Positions 47,219-58,282 are shown, counted from the stretch's first letter. The stretch is DNA of 64,000 nt from Duganella guangzhouensis (GCF_009674535.1 NZ_WKJK01000013.1:1-64000), one strand, 5' to 3'. Made by a program: numbers and translations. Notes: generated from the sequence alone by a model not told the origin.

Positions 47219-47312
47219 CGCAACACTCTCGGTAATAACTGCAGCAACAACCTTTTCCGCATTGCAGCATTCAAAGTATACTAGTTACATGTTTGACGAC
47301 GTGGGCCGGTGT

Positions 47313-48854
47313 ATGAATCTCTCCAATCTCAAAATCGGCGCCCGTCTTGGTCTCGCCTTTGGCGCAGTCCTGATCTTGATGGCGATCCTGATCGGCATCG
47401 GCCTGCAACGCCTGAACAGCATCGGCAACCTCACCGGCACCGTCATCGACAAGGACTGGATCAAGGCCGAAGCGGCGGCCACCGTCGGCAGCACTACCCG
47501 CGCCAACGCCGCGCTCACGCTGGAACTGTTCATCACCAGTGATGCGGCACGCATCGCCGCCATCCGGCGCGACATCGACAGCAACAAGCAAATCATCAGC
47601 AAGGCGCTGGAAACGCTGAACCAGCTGATCTACCTCGAACGCGGCAAGGCACTGCTGGCCACCATCGTCGAGCAGCGCAAGGCATATGTGGCCTCGTTCT
47701 CCGCCATCCTCAAACAACTGGACGCCGGCCAGCGCGAAGAAGCGCAGGCCGCGCTCAACGCCGACATGCTGCCCAAGCTGGCCAAACTGCAGGACAGCAT
47801 CCGCGAACTGGCGGACCTACAGAAAACCGTGGCCACGCAAAATGGCGCCTCGATCAAACAGGACATCGCCACCGCCGGCCGGATGATGGGTTGGCTGGGC
47901 GTGGTGGCACTGGCGCTGGGACTAGTGTTCGCGTGGCGCGTGACCCGCTCCATCACCGATCCTATCGGCGCCGCGCTGGACGTCGCGCGCGCCGTCGCCG
48001 CAGGCGATCTGACGCGACACATCAACAGCCAGCAGCGCGACGAAATGGGCCAGTTGCTGACAGCACTGGGCACCATGAACGGCAATCTCGCCAACATCGT
48101 CGGCCGGGTGCGCAGCGGCACCGGCGCCATCAACACCGCCTCGGCCGAAATCGCCAGCGGCAATATGGACCTGTCTTCGCGCACCGAGCAGCAAGCCAGC
48201 TCGCTGGAGGAAACCGCCGCCTCGATGGAAGAGCTGACCAGCACCGTCAAGCAGAACGCCGCCAATGCGCATGAGGCCAATCAGCTGGCGCAATCGGCCA
48301 CCGAAGTGGCGCAACGCGGCGGCGCAGTGGTGGCGCAGGTGGTGGACACCATGAACGCCATCAATGACTCTTCACGCAAGATTGTCGACATCATTTCCGT
48401 CATCGACGGCATCGCGTTCCAGACCAATATCCTGGCGCTGAACGCGGCGGTGGAAGCGGCACGCGCCGGCGAGCAGGGACGCGGCTTTGCCGTGGTGGCG
48501 TCCGAGGTACGCACACTGGCGCAGCGCGCGGCCAGCGCCGCCAAGGAAATCAAGACGCTGATCGATGACTCGGTCGACAAAGTGGCCGCAGGCTCGGAGC
48601 TGGTCAGCCGCGCCGGCAGCACCATGAACGAAGTTCAGGACAGCATCCGCCGCGTGACCGCGATTGTCGGGGAAATCACCGTCGCCAATCACGAACAGAC
48701 CAGCGGCATTGAACAAATCAACATCGCCATCAGCCAGATGGACCAGGTCACACAGCAGAATGCCGCGCTGGTGGAGCAAGCCGCCGCCGCTGCGGCGGCG
48801 ATGCAAGATCAGGCCGGCGAACTGAACGAAGTGGTAAGTTCCTTCCGCCTGTAA
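47313..48854 (+). CDS. Methyl-accepting chemotaxis protein
   Basis: 513 aa from the ATG at 47313 ([20 protein letters not shown]). Periplasmic 4-helix bundle between two membrane helices (about 10-30 and 190-212), HAMP (about 213-265), signalling domain with [40 protein letters not shown] and [15 protein letters not shown]. No tether pentapeptide at the C-terminus (ends VVSSFRL). Second chemoreceptor of the window, with a sequence close to that at 31713-33362, so likely same receptor class. Ligand unknown. Confidence 0.94.
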   Translation: MNLSNLKIGARLGLAFGAVLILMAILIGIGLQRLNSIGNLTGTVIDKDWIKAEAAATVGSTTRANAALTLELFITSDAARIAAIRRDIDSNKQIISKALETLNQLIYLERGKALLATIVEQRKAYVASFSAILKQLDAGQREEAQAALNADMLPKLAKLQDSIRELADLQKTVATQNGASIKQDIATAGRMMGWLGVVALALGLVFAWRVTRSITDPIGAALDVARAVAAGDLTRHINSQQRDEMGQLLTALGTMNGNLANIVGRVRSGTGAINTASAEIASGNMDLSSRTEQQASSLEETAASMEELTSTVKQNAANAHEANQLAQSATEVAQRGGAVVAQVVDTMNAINDSSRKIVDIISVIDGIAFQTNILALNAAVEAARAGEQGRGFAVVASEVRTLAQRAASAAKEIKTLIDDSVDKVAAGSELVSRAGSTMNEVQDSIRRVTAIVGEITVANHEQTSGIEQINIAISQMDQVTQQNAALVEQAAAAAAAMQDQAGELNEVVSSFRL

Positions 48855-48937
48855 ACGCTTGCCTTGACTGGGCAGCATCCTTATAGCATCATCTGCGAGG
48901 TGGCACCGTTACCTCAGCAAAAGAATTAAGGAAGAGC

Positions 48938-49033
48938 ATGCCCGCCGCAACCATTCACATCCGCGCCACGAATGCCGCCGCCCTGGCCGCCCAGGCTGAT
49001 CAGATCGAGGAAGACGACGCTGTCGGCCTTTGA
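48938..49033 (+). CDS. Possible 31-residue ORF
   Basis: ATG at 48938 with AAGGAAGAG directly upstream, stop at 49033. Ala-rich N-terminus and an acidic end (QIEEDDAVGL). It is 51 bp upstream of the methyltransferase gene. It could be a small protein, a translational leader or a remnant of a truncated gene. Nothing known matches. Confidence 0.3.
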   Translation: MPAATIHIRATNAAALAAQADQIEEDDAVGL

Positions 49034-49084
49034 TCAGTCCCGCTAACTATCAAGACAGCGCTGTATGGCGCCGATACCCATCTT

Positions 49085-49795
49085 ATGAAATATTGCGTAG
49101 TTTGCCGTCAAAACGTCCAACAATTCCTGCCCTACAACCAGGGTTATGCTGCGTTGAGTCCGCTACAAAAAGCGCTCCAGGTGGTCGGCTCGGACATCGA
49201 CAATTTCAGCTGCCCGCACTGCGGCAGTACCGACCGTGAACGCCACCTGTTCATCTATCTGAGCCAACCCGGCCTGCTGCAGCGCATTTCCGGTGGCAAC
49301 GTGCTGCATTTCGCACCAGAACGCTATCTGCGGCTGCTGATCCAGGCCCAACAGCCGCAACAGCACGTGCTCGCCGACATGTATCCGAACGCGGCGGATG
49401 TGCAAAAAATCGACATGCAGGACATCGGCTTCCCGAACGACTATTTCGACCTGGTGATCGCTAATCACGTTCTGGAGCATGTGAACGACTATCAGCAAGC
49501 GATCCGCGAATTGACCCGGGTACTGAAGCCGGGCGGTCTAGCCATCCTGCAGACGCCGTACTCATCCATTCTACCCAGCACCATTGTCGAGGAATCGGCG
49601 TCTTCGCTGGCAACGCGTGAGATGTTATTCGGCCAATCCGACCACGTGCGCCTGTATGGCACCGATATTTTCACCCTCATTTCATCGGCCGGTCTCAAAT
49701 ACATCGGCGGCAACCACCAGACGCTGCACATCCAGGTTGACACCGACCAGTTGGGTATCAACCCAGCGGAACCTTTCTTCCTCTTCGAAAAATGA
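49085..49795 (+). CDS. Class I SAM-dependent methyltransferase with N-terminal zinc-ribbon-like Cys pairs
   Basis: 236 aa. The N-terminus has KYCVVCRQ and FSCPHCGSTDRERH, two CxxC motifs suggesting metal binding. The methyltransferase domain (about 70-190) shows NVLHFAPERYLRLLI, VQKIDMQDIGFPNDYFDLVI, ANHVLEHVNDYQQAIRELTR and VLKPGGLAILQTPY. The substrate is likely a sugar or lipid-linked glycan given the two glycosyltransferases that follow with an ATGA overlap. Confidence 0.85.
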   Translation: MKYCVVCRQNVQQFLPYNQGYAALSPLQKALQVVGSDIDNFSCPHCGSTDRERHLFIYLSQPGLLQRISGGNVLHFAPERYLRLLIQAQQPQQHVLADMYPNAADVQKIDMQDIGFPNDYFDLVIANHVLEHVNDYQQAIRELTRVLKPGGLAILQTPYSSILPSTIVEESASSLATREMLFGQSDHVRLYGTDIFTLISSAGLKYIGGNHQTLHIQVDTDQLGINPAEPFFLFEK

Positions 49796-50679
49796 CAGCA
49801 ACGCAAACCGTCTCCGTGGTGGTCCTTGTTTATAACCACGAGAATTATCTTGGCAAGGCCTTGTCGGGCATTGAGGCCCAGCAGCTAAACCGGCCAATCG
49901 AGATCGTGATTCACGACGACGCCTCAACCGACGGTTCGGAAGCGATCTACCGGCAATTTGCCGCCACCTCGCGCCACACGGTCAAGATCATCTGCCAGCC
50001 GCAAAATATCTATAGCCGACAGATTTCCATGTGGCCTTACATCATGGCGGAATGCAGCGGCGAACTGGTGGCGATTTGCGAGGGCGACGATTTCTGGACC
50101 TCGCCGGACAAGCTGGCCATGCAATGCAATGGACTGGAACTGTTACCGCATGTCGACCTGTGCTTCCACCGGGCCACGCGGGTGCGCTGGAACGACGACC
50201 AAGTCACGGGCAACTATGCCGATCACGGCGATGAGCCGCGCTTGTTCGCGCCCGGACAAGTCATCGAAGGCGACGGCGGCTTCATGCCAACCCCCGCTTT
50301 GCTGGTGCGGCGCAGCGTGTTCGACCGCATGCCCGACTGGTTTTTTCAGCGGCCGCCCGTGACCGATTATTTTATTCAGGCGTTGGGTTCGCTGCGCGGC
50401 GGGGCACTGTATTTGCCGCTGCTGGGTGCGGCCTACCGCGAAGGCGACCCAACCGCCTGGAACCAGCGCGTCAGGGTCGACCTGAGCACGACCAATCAGT
50501 TCGAGCTCGATTTCATCGAGCACCTGTTCTACCTGCGCGGCACTGTGCCCGCTGAGTTCGCGGGCAATGTCGACCATATCATACATGCCCACTACATCAA
50601 GCTCTGCCATATGTGCTTCGTGCACCGGCGCATGGAAGATGTCGACAAGGTGGCAAGGCTGATTGAGCGCTTCAGCTGA
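49792..50679 (+). CDS. Glycosyltransferase family 2
   Basis: 295 aa. Starts with the GT-A signature VSVVVLVYNHENYLGKALSG, VIHDDASTDGSEAIY, and contains ELVAICEGDDFWTSPDKLAM with the Asp-rich metal site. Cytosolic sugar transferase of unknown donor and acceptor. Coupled to the methyltransferase by ATGA at 49792 and followed after 32 bp by a second GT2. Confidence 0.9.
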   Translation: MTATQTVSVVVLVYNHENYLGKALSGIEAQQLNRPIEIVIHDDASTDGSEAIYRQFAATSRHTVKIICQPQNIYSRQISMWPYIMAECSGELVAICEGDDFWTSPDKLAMQCNGLELLPHVDLCFHRATRVRWNDDQVTGNYADHGDEPRLFAPGQVIEGDGGFMPTPALLVRRSVFDRMPDWFFQRPPVTDYFIQALGSLRGGALYLPLLGAAYREGDPTAWNQRVRVDLSTTNQFELDFIEHLFYLRGTVPAEFAGNVDHIIHAHYIKLCHMCFVHRRMEDVDKVARLIERFS

Positions 50680-50711
50680 CCTTTCCCTCCATCACAGACC
50701 AACCCGACAAC

Positions 50712-51599
50712 ATGGCACAAGTCACGGTACTCATTCCCGCCCATAACGCTGCGCCGACCCTGGCGCAAACCCTGGACAGTTTGACGCAGCAGCACTTTCG
50801 GGACTTTGCGGTGCTGGTGGTCGACGACGCCTCGGCCGACGACACCGCCGCCATCGCACGCAGTTATGCCGACCGTTTGCAGCTCGACGTGCTGACGCTG
50901 GCGCGCAATGCCGGCGTGGCGGGGGCGCTCAACGCCGGCCTGGCGCGTATCGACACCCCCTATATTGCGCGCCTCGATGCTGACGACCTGGCCATGCCAC
51001 AGCGGCTGGCCGCCCAAGTGGCATTTTTGGAAGCACAACCGGAGATCGACGTTTGCGGCACGGCCCTGGAGCTATTTGACGATGTGCCGGGCCACGGCAC
51101 CAAACTGGCACTCAAACCGGCCGGCGACGCCACCATCAAAACCTCGCTCATCCAAGGCAATTGCATGGCCCATCCCTCCATGCTCATGCGGCGCAGCTTC
51201 TTCGACGACGTGGGCCACTACGATCCGCGCTTCGATTACGCGGAAGATTATGAATTATGGTGCCGCGGCGCTTTACTGGGCAAACGCTACGAGAATCTGG
51301 CTGAGCCACTGACCCGCTATCGGGTGCATGCCGGCCAAGTCAGCCAGCAAAAGCGCCAGTTGCAAATTGAACGAGACATCCAGATTCGGCGCCGCTATCT
51401 CACCGGCCTGCTGGGCGGCGCCGCCGTCGGCAATTTGCCGGAGTTCCTGTCGCCGATGATCGTTTTCACTAGCCGCGACATCGGACTGTCGGTCACCCAG
51501 CAAGCGCTGCCACTGCTATTCAAACTCGGCAACCTGGTGCCCGATCCAGCCATGTTCCACGCGATCGTCGCCAGCAGCATCGCGCGCCACCTGGCCTAG
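50712..51599 (+). CDS. Glycosyltransferase family 2
   Basis: 295 aa, GT-A fold. VTVLIPAHNAAPTLAQTLDS, LVVDDASADDTAAIA and IARLDADDLAMPQRLAAQVA show the nucleotide-sugar and DxD sites. Acceptor unknown. It forms with the two preceding genes a small glycan-modifying set that converges on egtB with a 19-bp gap. Confidence 0.9.
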   Translation: MAQVTVLIPAHNAAPTLAQTLDSLTQQHFRDFAVLVVDDASADDTAAIARSYADRLQLDVLTLARNAGVAGALNAGLARIDTPYIARLDADDLAMPQRLAAQVAFLEAQPEIDVCGTALELFDDVPGHGTKLALKPAGDATIKTSLIQGNCMAHPSMLMRRSFFDDVGHYDPRFDYAEDYELWCRGALLGKRYENLAEPLTRYRVHAGQVSQQKRQLQIERDIQIRRRYLTGLLGGAAVGNLPEFLSPMIVFTSRDIGLSVTQQALPLLFKLGNLVPDPAMFHAIVASSIARHLA

Positions 51600-51618
51600 T
51601 TCGATCTGACTCTGAATC

Positions 51619-52842
<1,224 letters not shown>

Positions 52843-52850
52843 GATGTCAG

Positions 52851-53855
52851 TCAGTTGGCGATGGCGCGTGCGTAGATCACCGCAAACCAGTGTTTGTCGT
52901 CGGTCCACATGCTTTGCGTGGCAAAGCCGGCCCGCTCCAACAGCGTGGCAAACGACTGGCGCGTGTATTTGTAGCTGTCTTCGGTGTGTATGCGTTCGCC
53001 GCGCGCGAAATCGCGTTCGCCGCCTTGCCAGCTCACTGTCAGCGGCTCGCGCGCTTCCAGATGCATTTCAATCCGGCTTTCCTCGGCATTGAAGAAGGCA
53101 ACGTGCTGCCATTGGCTGACGTCGAAATCGGCGCCGATCAAGTGGTTCAGGTGGCGCAGCATGTTCAGGTTGAAGGCGGCGGTCACACCCAACGCGTCGT
53201 CGTAGGCGGCGTCCAGCACCGCGTGGTCCTTGATCAGGTCCACGCCGATCAACAGGCCGCCATCGGCGCCAGCGTTGGCGCGCAGGCCACGCAGGAATTC
53301 AACCGCCTGCGATGGCGAGAAATTGCCGATCGAGGAGCCGGGATAGAAGAACACGCGACGGCCAGCTTGCACGTGCTGCGGCAGTTCGAAGCCGCTGGAG
53401 AAATCCAGTCCCAGTGCGGTCATCTCGATATGCGGGAAGCGCTGCTGCAATTGCGTCACGGCGCCCAGCAGGAAGTCGCGCGAGATATCGACCGGCACGT
53501 ACTGCGCCGGCTTCAGAATCGGGAACAGCGCGGCGGCCTTGGCGCAATTGCCGGCGCCGAGATCGATCAGCGCCGCGCCCTCGCCCACCACGCGCGCCAT
53601 GTCATCGCCATAGCTGCTGAAGATACGCGCTTCGGTGCGGGTCGGATAATACTCGGGCAGTTCGCAGATCGCCTCGAACAATTTGGAGCCCAGGCTGTCG
53701 TACAGGAATTTGGGCGATGTATAAGCCGATGGCGCCAGCAAGCCGGCGCTGATTTCAGCGATCACCTCAGCGCTGCCATGTGCGGGCCGCAGGGACGATG
53801 TGTTGTTGGCGAGGGGCGACACAACACGAATCGCCGGGGAGCGGGACAATTGCAT
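52851..53855 (-). CDS. egtD: L-histidine N-alpha-methyltransferase EgtD
   Basis: 334 aa. Trimethylates histidine to hercynine using SAM. Signature: YTSPKFLYDSLGSKLFEAIC, ELPEYYPTRTEARIF, LIDLGAGNCAKAAALF (SAM site) and GSSIGNFSPSQAVEFL; the C-terminal TVSWQGGERDFARGERIHTE is family-typical. Hercynine feeds both EgtB and, in selenoneine-making bacteria, SenA. Start is 127 bp from the divergent ABC transporter operon. Confidence 0.95.
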   Translation of the reverse strand: MQLSRSPAIRVVSPLANNTSSLRPAHGSAEVIAEISAGLLAPSAYTSPKFLYDSLGSKLFEAICELPEYYPTRTEARIFSSYGDDMARVVGEGAALIDLGAGNCAKAAALFPILKPAQYVPVDISRDFLLGAVTQLQQRFPHIEMTALGLDFSSGFELPQHVQAGRRVFFYPGSSIGNFSPSQAVEFLRGLRANAGADGGLLIGVDLIKDHAVLDAAYDDALGVTAAFNLNMLRHLNHLIGADFDVSQWQHVAFFNAEESRIEMHLEAREPLTVSWQGGERDFARGERIHTEDSYKYTRQSFATLLERAGFATQSMWTDDKHWFAVIYARAIAN

Positions 53856-53982
53856 ACGATGCCATGCCTTTATTCTGGGTAGTCATGTGCTTAGATGATT
53901 TTTGTTATGATAGCCGAATATCCATTTTGTAGCGCTGTACCAAAAGTTCTGTGCGACTATTCACACTAAAGGGCAAACGACA

Positions 53983-54843
53983 ATGAAAATCTCCCTCAAA
54001 TCCCTGCTCGCCACCGGCATGATGCTGGCCGCTTCCTGGTCCCAGGCGCAATCGGCCGATCACGTGTTCCGCGTGTCCGCCATTCCGGACGAGGCGCCGA
54101 CCGAACTGCAACGCAAGTTCAAGCCGCTGGGTGAATATCTGGAGAAGAAGATCGGCATGAAGGTCGAGTTCACCCCGGTGACCGACTACGCCGCTTCGGT
54201 CGAAGCCCTGATCAACAAGAAGGTCGACATGGTCTGGTTCGGCGGTTTCACCTTCGTGCAGGCCAATGAGCGCAGCAAGGGCCAGATCACACCGCTGGTG
54301 CAGCGCGCGGAAGATGAAAAATTCCGTTCGGTGTTCGTCACCACCAACAAGAGCATCAACAGCCTGAACGACCTGAAAGGCAAGACCCTGAGCTTCGGCT
54401 CCGAGTCCTCGACTTCGGGCCACCTGATGCCGCGCTACTATCTGCTGGCCGCGAAAATCAATCCGGACACCGACCTGAAACGCATCGCCTTCTCCGGCGC
54501 GCATGACGCCACCGTGGCTGCGGTTGCGGGCGGCAAGGTGGACGCCGGCGCGCTGAATATCTCGGTGTGGGAAAAGCTGGTGGAGGCCAAGAAGGTCGAT
54601 CCGGCCGTGGTGCGCGTGTTCTACACCACCCCAGGCTACTATGATTACAACTGGTCGGTGCGCACCGACATGAACGCCGATCTGAAGAAAAAGCTGGCCG
54701 ACGCCTTCCTGGAGCTGGATGCCAACAAGCCTGAAGACAAAGCGATCATGGAACTGCAGCGCGCTTCCAAGTTCATCCCGACCAAGGCCGAGAACTATAA
54801 GAACATCGAAGCCGCAGCCAAGAATGCGGGCCTGCTGAAGTAA
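53983..54843 (+). CDS. Putative selenate/phosphonate-type ABC transporter substrate-binding protein
   Basis: 286 aa with signal peptide LKSLLATGMMLAASWSQA. PhnD-like fold: FRVSAIPDEAPTELQRKFKP, LGEYLEKKIGMKVEFTPVTD, VDMVWFGGFTFVQANERSKG, FGSESSTSGHLMPRYYLLAA. The pattern fits the family named putative selenate ABC transporter binding protein, which is found near selD. First gene of a five-gene operon; egtD is divergent. Substrate assignment (selenate or other oxyanion) is by family and neighbourhood, not by ligand residues. Confidence 0.82.
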   Translation: MKISLKSLLATGMMLAASWSQAQSADHVFRVSAIPDEAPTELQRKFKPLGEYLEKKIGMKVEFTPVTDYAASVEALINKKVDMVWFGGFTFVQANERSKGQITPLVQRAEDEKFRSVFVTTNKSINSLNDLKGKTLSFGSESSTSGHLMPRYYLLAAKINPDTDLKRIAFSGAHDATVAAVAGGKVDAGALNISVWEKLVEAKKVDPAVVRVFYTTPGYYDYNWSVRTDMNADLKKKLADAFLELDANKPEDKAIMELQRASKFIPTKAENYKNIEAAAKNAGLLK

Positions 54844-54849
54844 TCTGTA

Positions 54850-55671
54850 ATGCCAACCACGTATCAACTGCAAGACCTGACTGTGCGCCACCTCGGCGCG
54901 CAGTCGGCGTCCGCGCTGCAAGCCATCAATCTGACCATCAAACAGGGCGAGCAACTGGCCCTGATCGGCCCTTCCGGCGCCGGCAAGACTACCTTGCTGG
55001 CGACACTGTCCCTGTCCCATCGGCCATCCGCAGGCAGCTTTCAAGCCTTCGGTGTCGATCCGTGGGCGCTGGGCGAGGCGGCGCGTCACCGCTTGCGCGC
55101 GCAGTTGTTCCTGGCGCCGCAAACGCCGCCACTGCCGCCACGCCAGCGCGTGGTGACGGCGGTGCTGGCGGCGCGCCTGCCGCAATGGTCGGTGTGGCGC
55201 GCGCTGGCGTCGTTGTTCAAGCCTGCCGATCCGGAAGCTGCGTGGCAGGCGCTGTCGCGCTTCAATCTGGGCGACAAGCTGTATTCGCGCGTTGATCGCC
55301 TGTCCGGCGGTGAGCGCCAACGCTGTGGCCTGGCGCGTTTGCTGCTGTCGCCGGCGCAGGCGCTGCTGGTGGACGAACCCTTGTCCGCGCTCGATCCGGC
55401 GCTGTCGGAGCTGACGCTGACCACACTGCGCGAAGAAGCCAAGGCGCGCAACGCCACGCTGATTTGCAGTCTGCATCAGGTGGATCTGGCGCTGGCACAC
55501 TTCCCGCGCATCGTCGCCCTGCGCGATGGCCGCGTTGAATTCGACCTGCCGCGCGAACAGGTCACACCGCAGATGATCGCCGCGCTGTATCAAGGCGAAC
55601 AACCGGCCGCCAGCAAGCCGCTTGAGGACGACGCGATGGCGGTCAAGCTCGGCGTAGGCGCCTGCCTGTAA
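54850..55671 (+). CDS. ABC transporter ATP-binding protein (PhnC-like)
   Basis: 273 aa. Walker A LIGPSGAGKTTLLATLSL (about 36-48), LSGGERQRCGLARLLLSPAQ signature and Walker B ALLVDEPLSALDPAL, then HQVDLALAHFPRI switch. Pumps the ligand of the 53983 gene with the permeases that follow. The stop overlaps the next start as TAATG at 55669-55673. Slightly longer than PhnC because of a 25-residue C-terminal tail. Confidence 0.92.
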   Translation: MPTTYQLQDLTVRHLGAQSASALQAINLTIKQGEQLALIGPSGAGKTTLLATLSLSHRPSAGSFQAFGVDPWALGEAARHRLRAQLFLAPQTPPLPPRQRVVTAVLAARLPQWSVWRALASLFKPADPEAAWQALSRFNLGDKLYSRVDRLSGGERQRCGLARLLLSPAQALLVDEPLSALDPALSELTLTTLREEAKARNATLICSLHQVDLALAHFPRIVALRDGRVEFDLPREQVTPQMIAALYQGEQPAASKPLEDDAMAVKLGVGACL

Positions 55672-56606
55672 TGGCCGCCGCACTGAATCCAGCCGGCGGC
55701 GCAGGCGGCAGCAATGGTGGCGTTGGCGGCAACGGCGGCGCAGGCGGTGGCGGGAAGCGCGCTGGCGGTGGCCATCATGCCGGAGCGGAGGCGGCGCGCC
55801 GCGATCCCGCGCTGCGCGGCCGTGTGGTGGCTTGCGTCATCGCACTGATCATCCTGTGGCCAACGCTGGTGGTCACCGAATTCAAGCCCTGGATACTGCT
55901 GGACGAACAAAGCCTGAGCGCCACCGGCCGCTTCCTGGCCGACTTCCTCACGCCCGCGCACAGCGCCGAATTCCTCGACATGCTGGTGCGCGAAACCTGG
56001 AACACCGTGGCCATCGCCACCGCCGGCCTCACGCTGGCCCTGCTGGGCGCCATCCCCGCCACGTTGATCATCAACGAACAGCTATCGATCTCCGCGCTCG
56101 GCACCGGCCGCATGCGCCCCATCGCGCGCGTCGTGCGACAGACCGCGCGCTGGCTGCTGGTACTACTGCGCTCCGTGCCGGAATTGGTATGGGCGCTACT
56201 ATTCGTACGCATCATCGGCCTCGGGCCAACCGCTGGCGTACTGGCGATCGCCCTCACCTACTGCGGCATGCTGGGCAAGGTCTACGCCGAAATCCTCGAA
56301 TCGTCCGACGCCCACGCCAGCGACACGCTGCTGGCCAACGGCGCCGGACGCCTCAGCGCATTGCTATACGGCGCCCTGCCGGAGGCCGCGTCGGAACTGA
56401 TGTCCTACACCGTCTACCGCTGGGAATGCGCGATTCGCGGCTCAGTAGTGATGGGCTTCGTCGGCGCCGGCGGCCTCGGTCAGCGCATGGACGAATCGAT
56501 GAAAATGCTGGCCGGCGCCGAAGTGTCGTCGATGCTGCTGGTATTCGTCGCGCTGGTCGCGCTGGCCGACCAATTCTCCAAAGTGCTGCGCCGGAGGCTG
56601 GGATGA
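55671..56606 (+). CDS. ABC transporter permease 1 (PhnE-like)
   Basis: 311 aa. Six or so membrane helices, with the EAA loop in ESSDAHASDTLLANGAGRLS and SELMSYTVYRWECAIRGSVV. An unusual Gly/Asn-rich N-terminal tail of about 40 residues (GGAGGSNGGVGGNGGAGGG) lies before the first helix; it is not usual in PhnE. No ATG is nearer the first helix; translational coupling by TAATG supports the given start. Ends with ATGA overlap with permease 2. Confidence 0.85.
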   Translation: MAAALNPAGGAGGSNGGVGGNGGAGGGGKRAGGGHHAGAEAARRDPALRGRVVACVIALIILWPTLVVTEFKPWILLDEQSLSATGRFLADFLTPAHSAEFLDMLVRETWNTVAIATAGLTLALLGAIPATLIINEQLSISALGTGRMRPIARVVRQTARWLLVLLRSVPELVWALLFVRIIGLGPTAGVLAIALTYCGMLGKVYAEILESSDAHASDTLLANGAGRLSALLYGALPEAASELMSYTVYRWECAIRGSVVMGFVGAGGLGQRMDESMKMLAGAEVSSMLLVFVALVALADQFSKVLRRRLG

Positions 56607-57394
56607 ATCCGCACCTGCCCAAACCACCACCGCGCGACTGGACCGTGCGCGTGCTGATGCTGCTATTGCTCGCCCTGATCATCGCCAGCTTCTACACCCT
56701 GCCACTGAAATGGCGCGAATTCTTCACCGTGGAAGCCATCAACAGCAGCCTTGAACTGCTGTCCGGCTTCACACCGCCCGAAACCGGCCTGCCCTTCCTC
56801 ACCAAGACCCTCTGGGCCGCGATCGAAACCCTGGCCATGTCCGGCCTCGGCACGCTGCTGGCCGTGATCTTCGGCCTGGCGTTCTCACTGCCCGCGTCCG
56901 GCCGCTTCGGCGCCGCGCCACGCGCCGCCATGCGCGCCCTGCTCAACGTACTGCGCTCGATCCCCGAACTGGTGTGGGCCTCCATCATGCTGATCGCCGC
57001 CGGCCTCGGACCGCTGGGCGGCACGCTGGCACTGGCCGCGCACACCGCCGGCGTGCTGGGACGCCTGTTTGCCGACTCGCTGGAAAACGCCGCGCCGCTG
57101 CCTGAACAAAGCCTGCGCACCAACGGCGCCAGCGCCACCAGCGCCTTCCTGTATGCCACGCTGCCGCAAACGCTGCCACAGATGATGTCCTATACACTGT
57201 ACCGCTGGGAGAACAACATCCGCGCCGCCGCCATACTCGGCGTGGTCGGCGCCGGCGGATTGGGGCAAATGCTCAAGTACCATCTGTCGCTGTTCCAGAT
57301 GCCGCTGGCGGCCACCGTCATCCTCGCCATGCTGCTGCTGGTGGCGCTGGTCGATGGCGTCAGCTTCGCGCTGCGCCGCGCGCTCACCAGATAA
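56603..57394 (+). CDS. ABC transporter permease 2 (PhnE-like)
   Basis: 263 aa. Helices at about 17-35, 75-100, 115-140, 145-165, 210-230 and 235-258. The EAA-type loop is SLRTNGASATSAFLYATLPQ with QTLPQMMSYTLYRWENNIRA. It starts by ATGA overlap at 56603 with permease 1. The two permeases together would form the channel of the putative selenate system. Confidence 0.88.
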   Translation: MNPHLPKPPPRDWTVRVLMLLLLALIIASFYTLPLKWREFFTVEAINSSLELLSGFTPPETGLPFLTKTLWAAIETLAMSGLGTLLAVIFGLAFSLPASGRFGAAPRAAMRALLNVLRSIPELVWASIMLIAAGLGPLGGTLALAAHTAGVLGRLFADSLENAAPLPEQSLRTNGASATSAFLYATLPQTLPQMMSYTLYRWENNIRAAAILGVVGAGGLGQMLKYHLSLFQMPLAATVILAMLLLVALVDGVSFALRRALTR

Positions 57395-57402
57395 AATAAA
57401 CT

Positions 57403-58098
57403 ATGCTCGAACTGCGCCATCTGTCCAAATCCTACGTGCCTGGCCGTCCGGTGTTGGCTGACGTGTCATGGACCTTCAAGGCTGGCGAGTTTGTCGCCAT
57501 CATGGGCGACTCCGGCGTCGGCAAATCGACGCTGCTGAACCTCATCGCCGGCCTCGATACGCCCGACGCCACGCCGGACGCCAAACCCGGCGCCAGCCCG
57601 ATTCTGGTCGACGGCATCGCCATGTCCGGCCTGGACGACGATGCCGCCACCCGCCTGCGGCGCAGCCGCATGGGTTTTATCTTTCAGGCATTCCACGTTT
57701 TGCCCCATCTGACGCTACTGCAAAACGTCGCCTTGCCGTTGCTTTTGAATGGTTTGTCCACGACACGTGCGGCCGAGATGCTGGAAGCGGTCGGCCTGGG
57801 CGGTCGCGGCCGCGATTTTCCGCACCAACTGTCCGGCGGCGAGATGCAGCGGGTCGCCATCGCCCGCGCACTGGTGCACAGACCCGCGCTTGTGTTAGCT
57901 GACGAACCGACCGGCAACCTCGATCCTGATACCGCTAATTCCATTCTGGAATTGCTACAACGTGAAATCAAAGCCACCGGCGCTTGCGCGATTATGGTGA
58001 CACATTCACAACTCGCAGCAAAAAAGACAGACAAAATCCTACAACTGTCACGCAACGGCATGCAAGAAATCGATTGCGTCAACCCGTTTGCGCAATAA
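57403..58098 (+). CDS. ABC transporter ATP-binding protein (LolD/MacB-like)
   Basis: 231 aa. Walker A AIMGDSGVGKSTLLNLIAGL (about 34-53), signature HQLSGGEMQRVAIARALVHR, Walker B LVLADEPTGNLDPDTANSIL. This subfamily normally works with FtsX-type permeases, none of which is here; it follows permease 2 by 8 bp and so seems part of the same operon, perhaps a second ATPase in a heteromeric transporter. Slightly longer between Walker A and the Q-loop than LolD (PDATPDAKPGAS insertion). Confidence 0.88.
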   Translation: MLELRHLSKSYVPGRPVLADVSWTFKAGEFVAIMGDSGVGKSTLLNLIAGLDTPDATPDAKPGASPILVDGIAMSGLDDDAATRLRRSRMGFIFQAFHVLPHLTLLQNVALPLLLNGLSTTRAAEMLEAVGLGGRGRDFPHQLSGGEMQRVAIARALVHRPALVLADEPTGNLDPDTANSILELLQREIKATGACAIMVTHSQLAAKKTDKILQLSRNGMQEIDCVNPFAQ

Positions 58099-58282
58099 CC
58101 AACATAATTTAATTGTCAAACCCTGCCACTTTTTTGTAAGTCGTAGTATTATTGAAAATAACTTGCATGGTTATCAAGAATGTTGAGTCGCGTACCACAT
58201 TCAGACATGAAAGGGTGTGGGCGCTAGCCTTGCCGGGAAACGTACTTTTTTGAACACGTTTAGAGCAAAGGAGGAGCAAACC

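Noticed and set aside
45346-47274. Long minus-strand frame opposite leuA
   Set aside because: Antisense shadow of leuA, no recognisable domain.
49792-51599. The two GT2 genes as SenB
   Set aside because: GT2 A-fold with DxD motif; they form a unit with a methyltransferase and not with the selenium genes.
53905-55683. Minus-strand frame of 592 codons opposite the ABC transporter
   Set aside because: Antisense to two well-supported genes; no family-like sequence.
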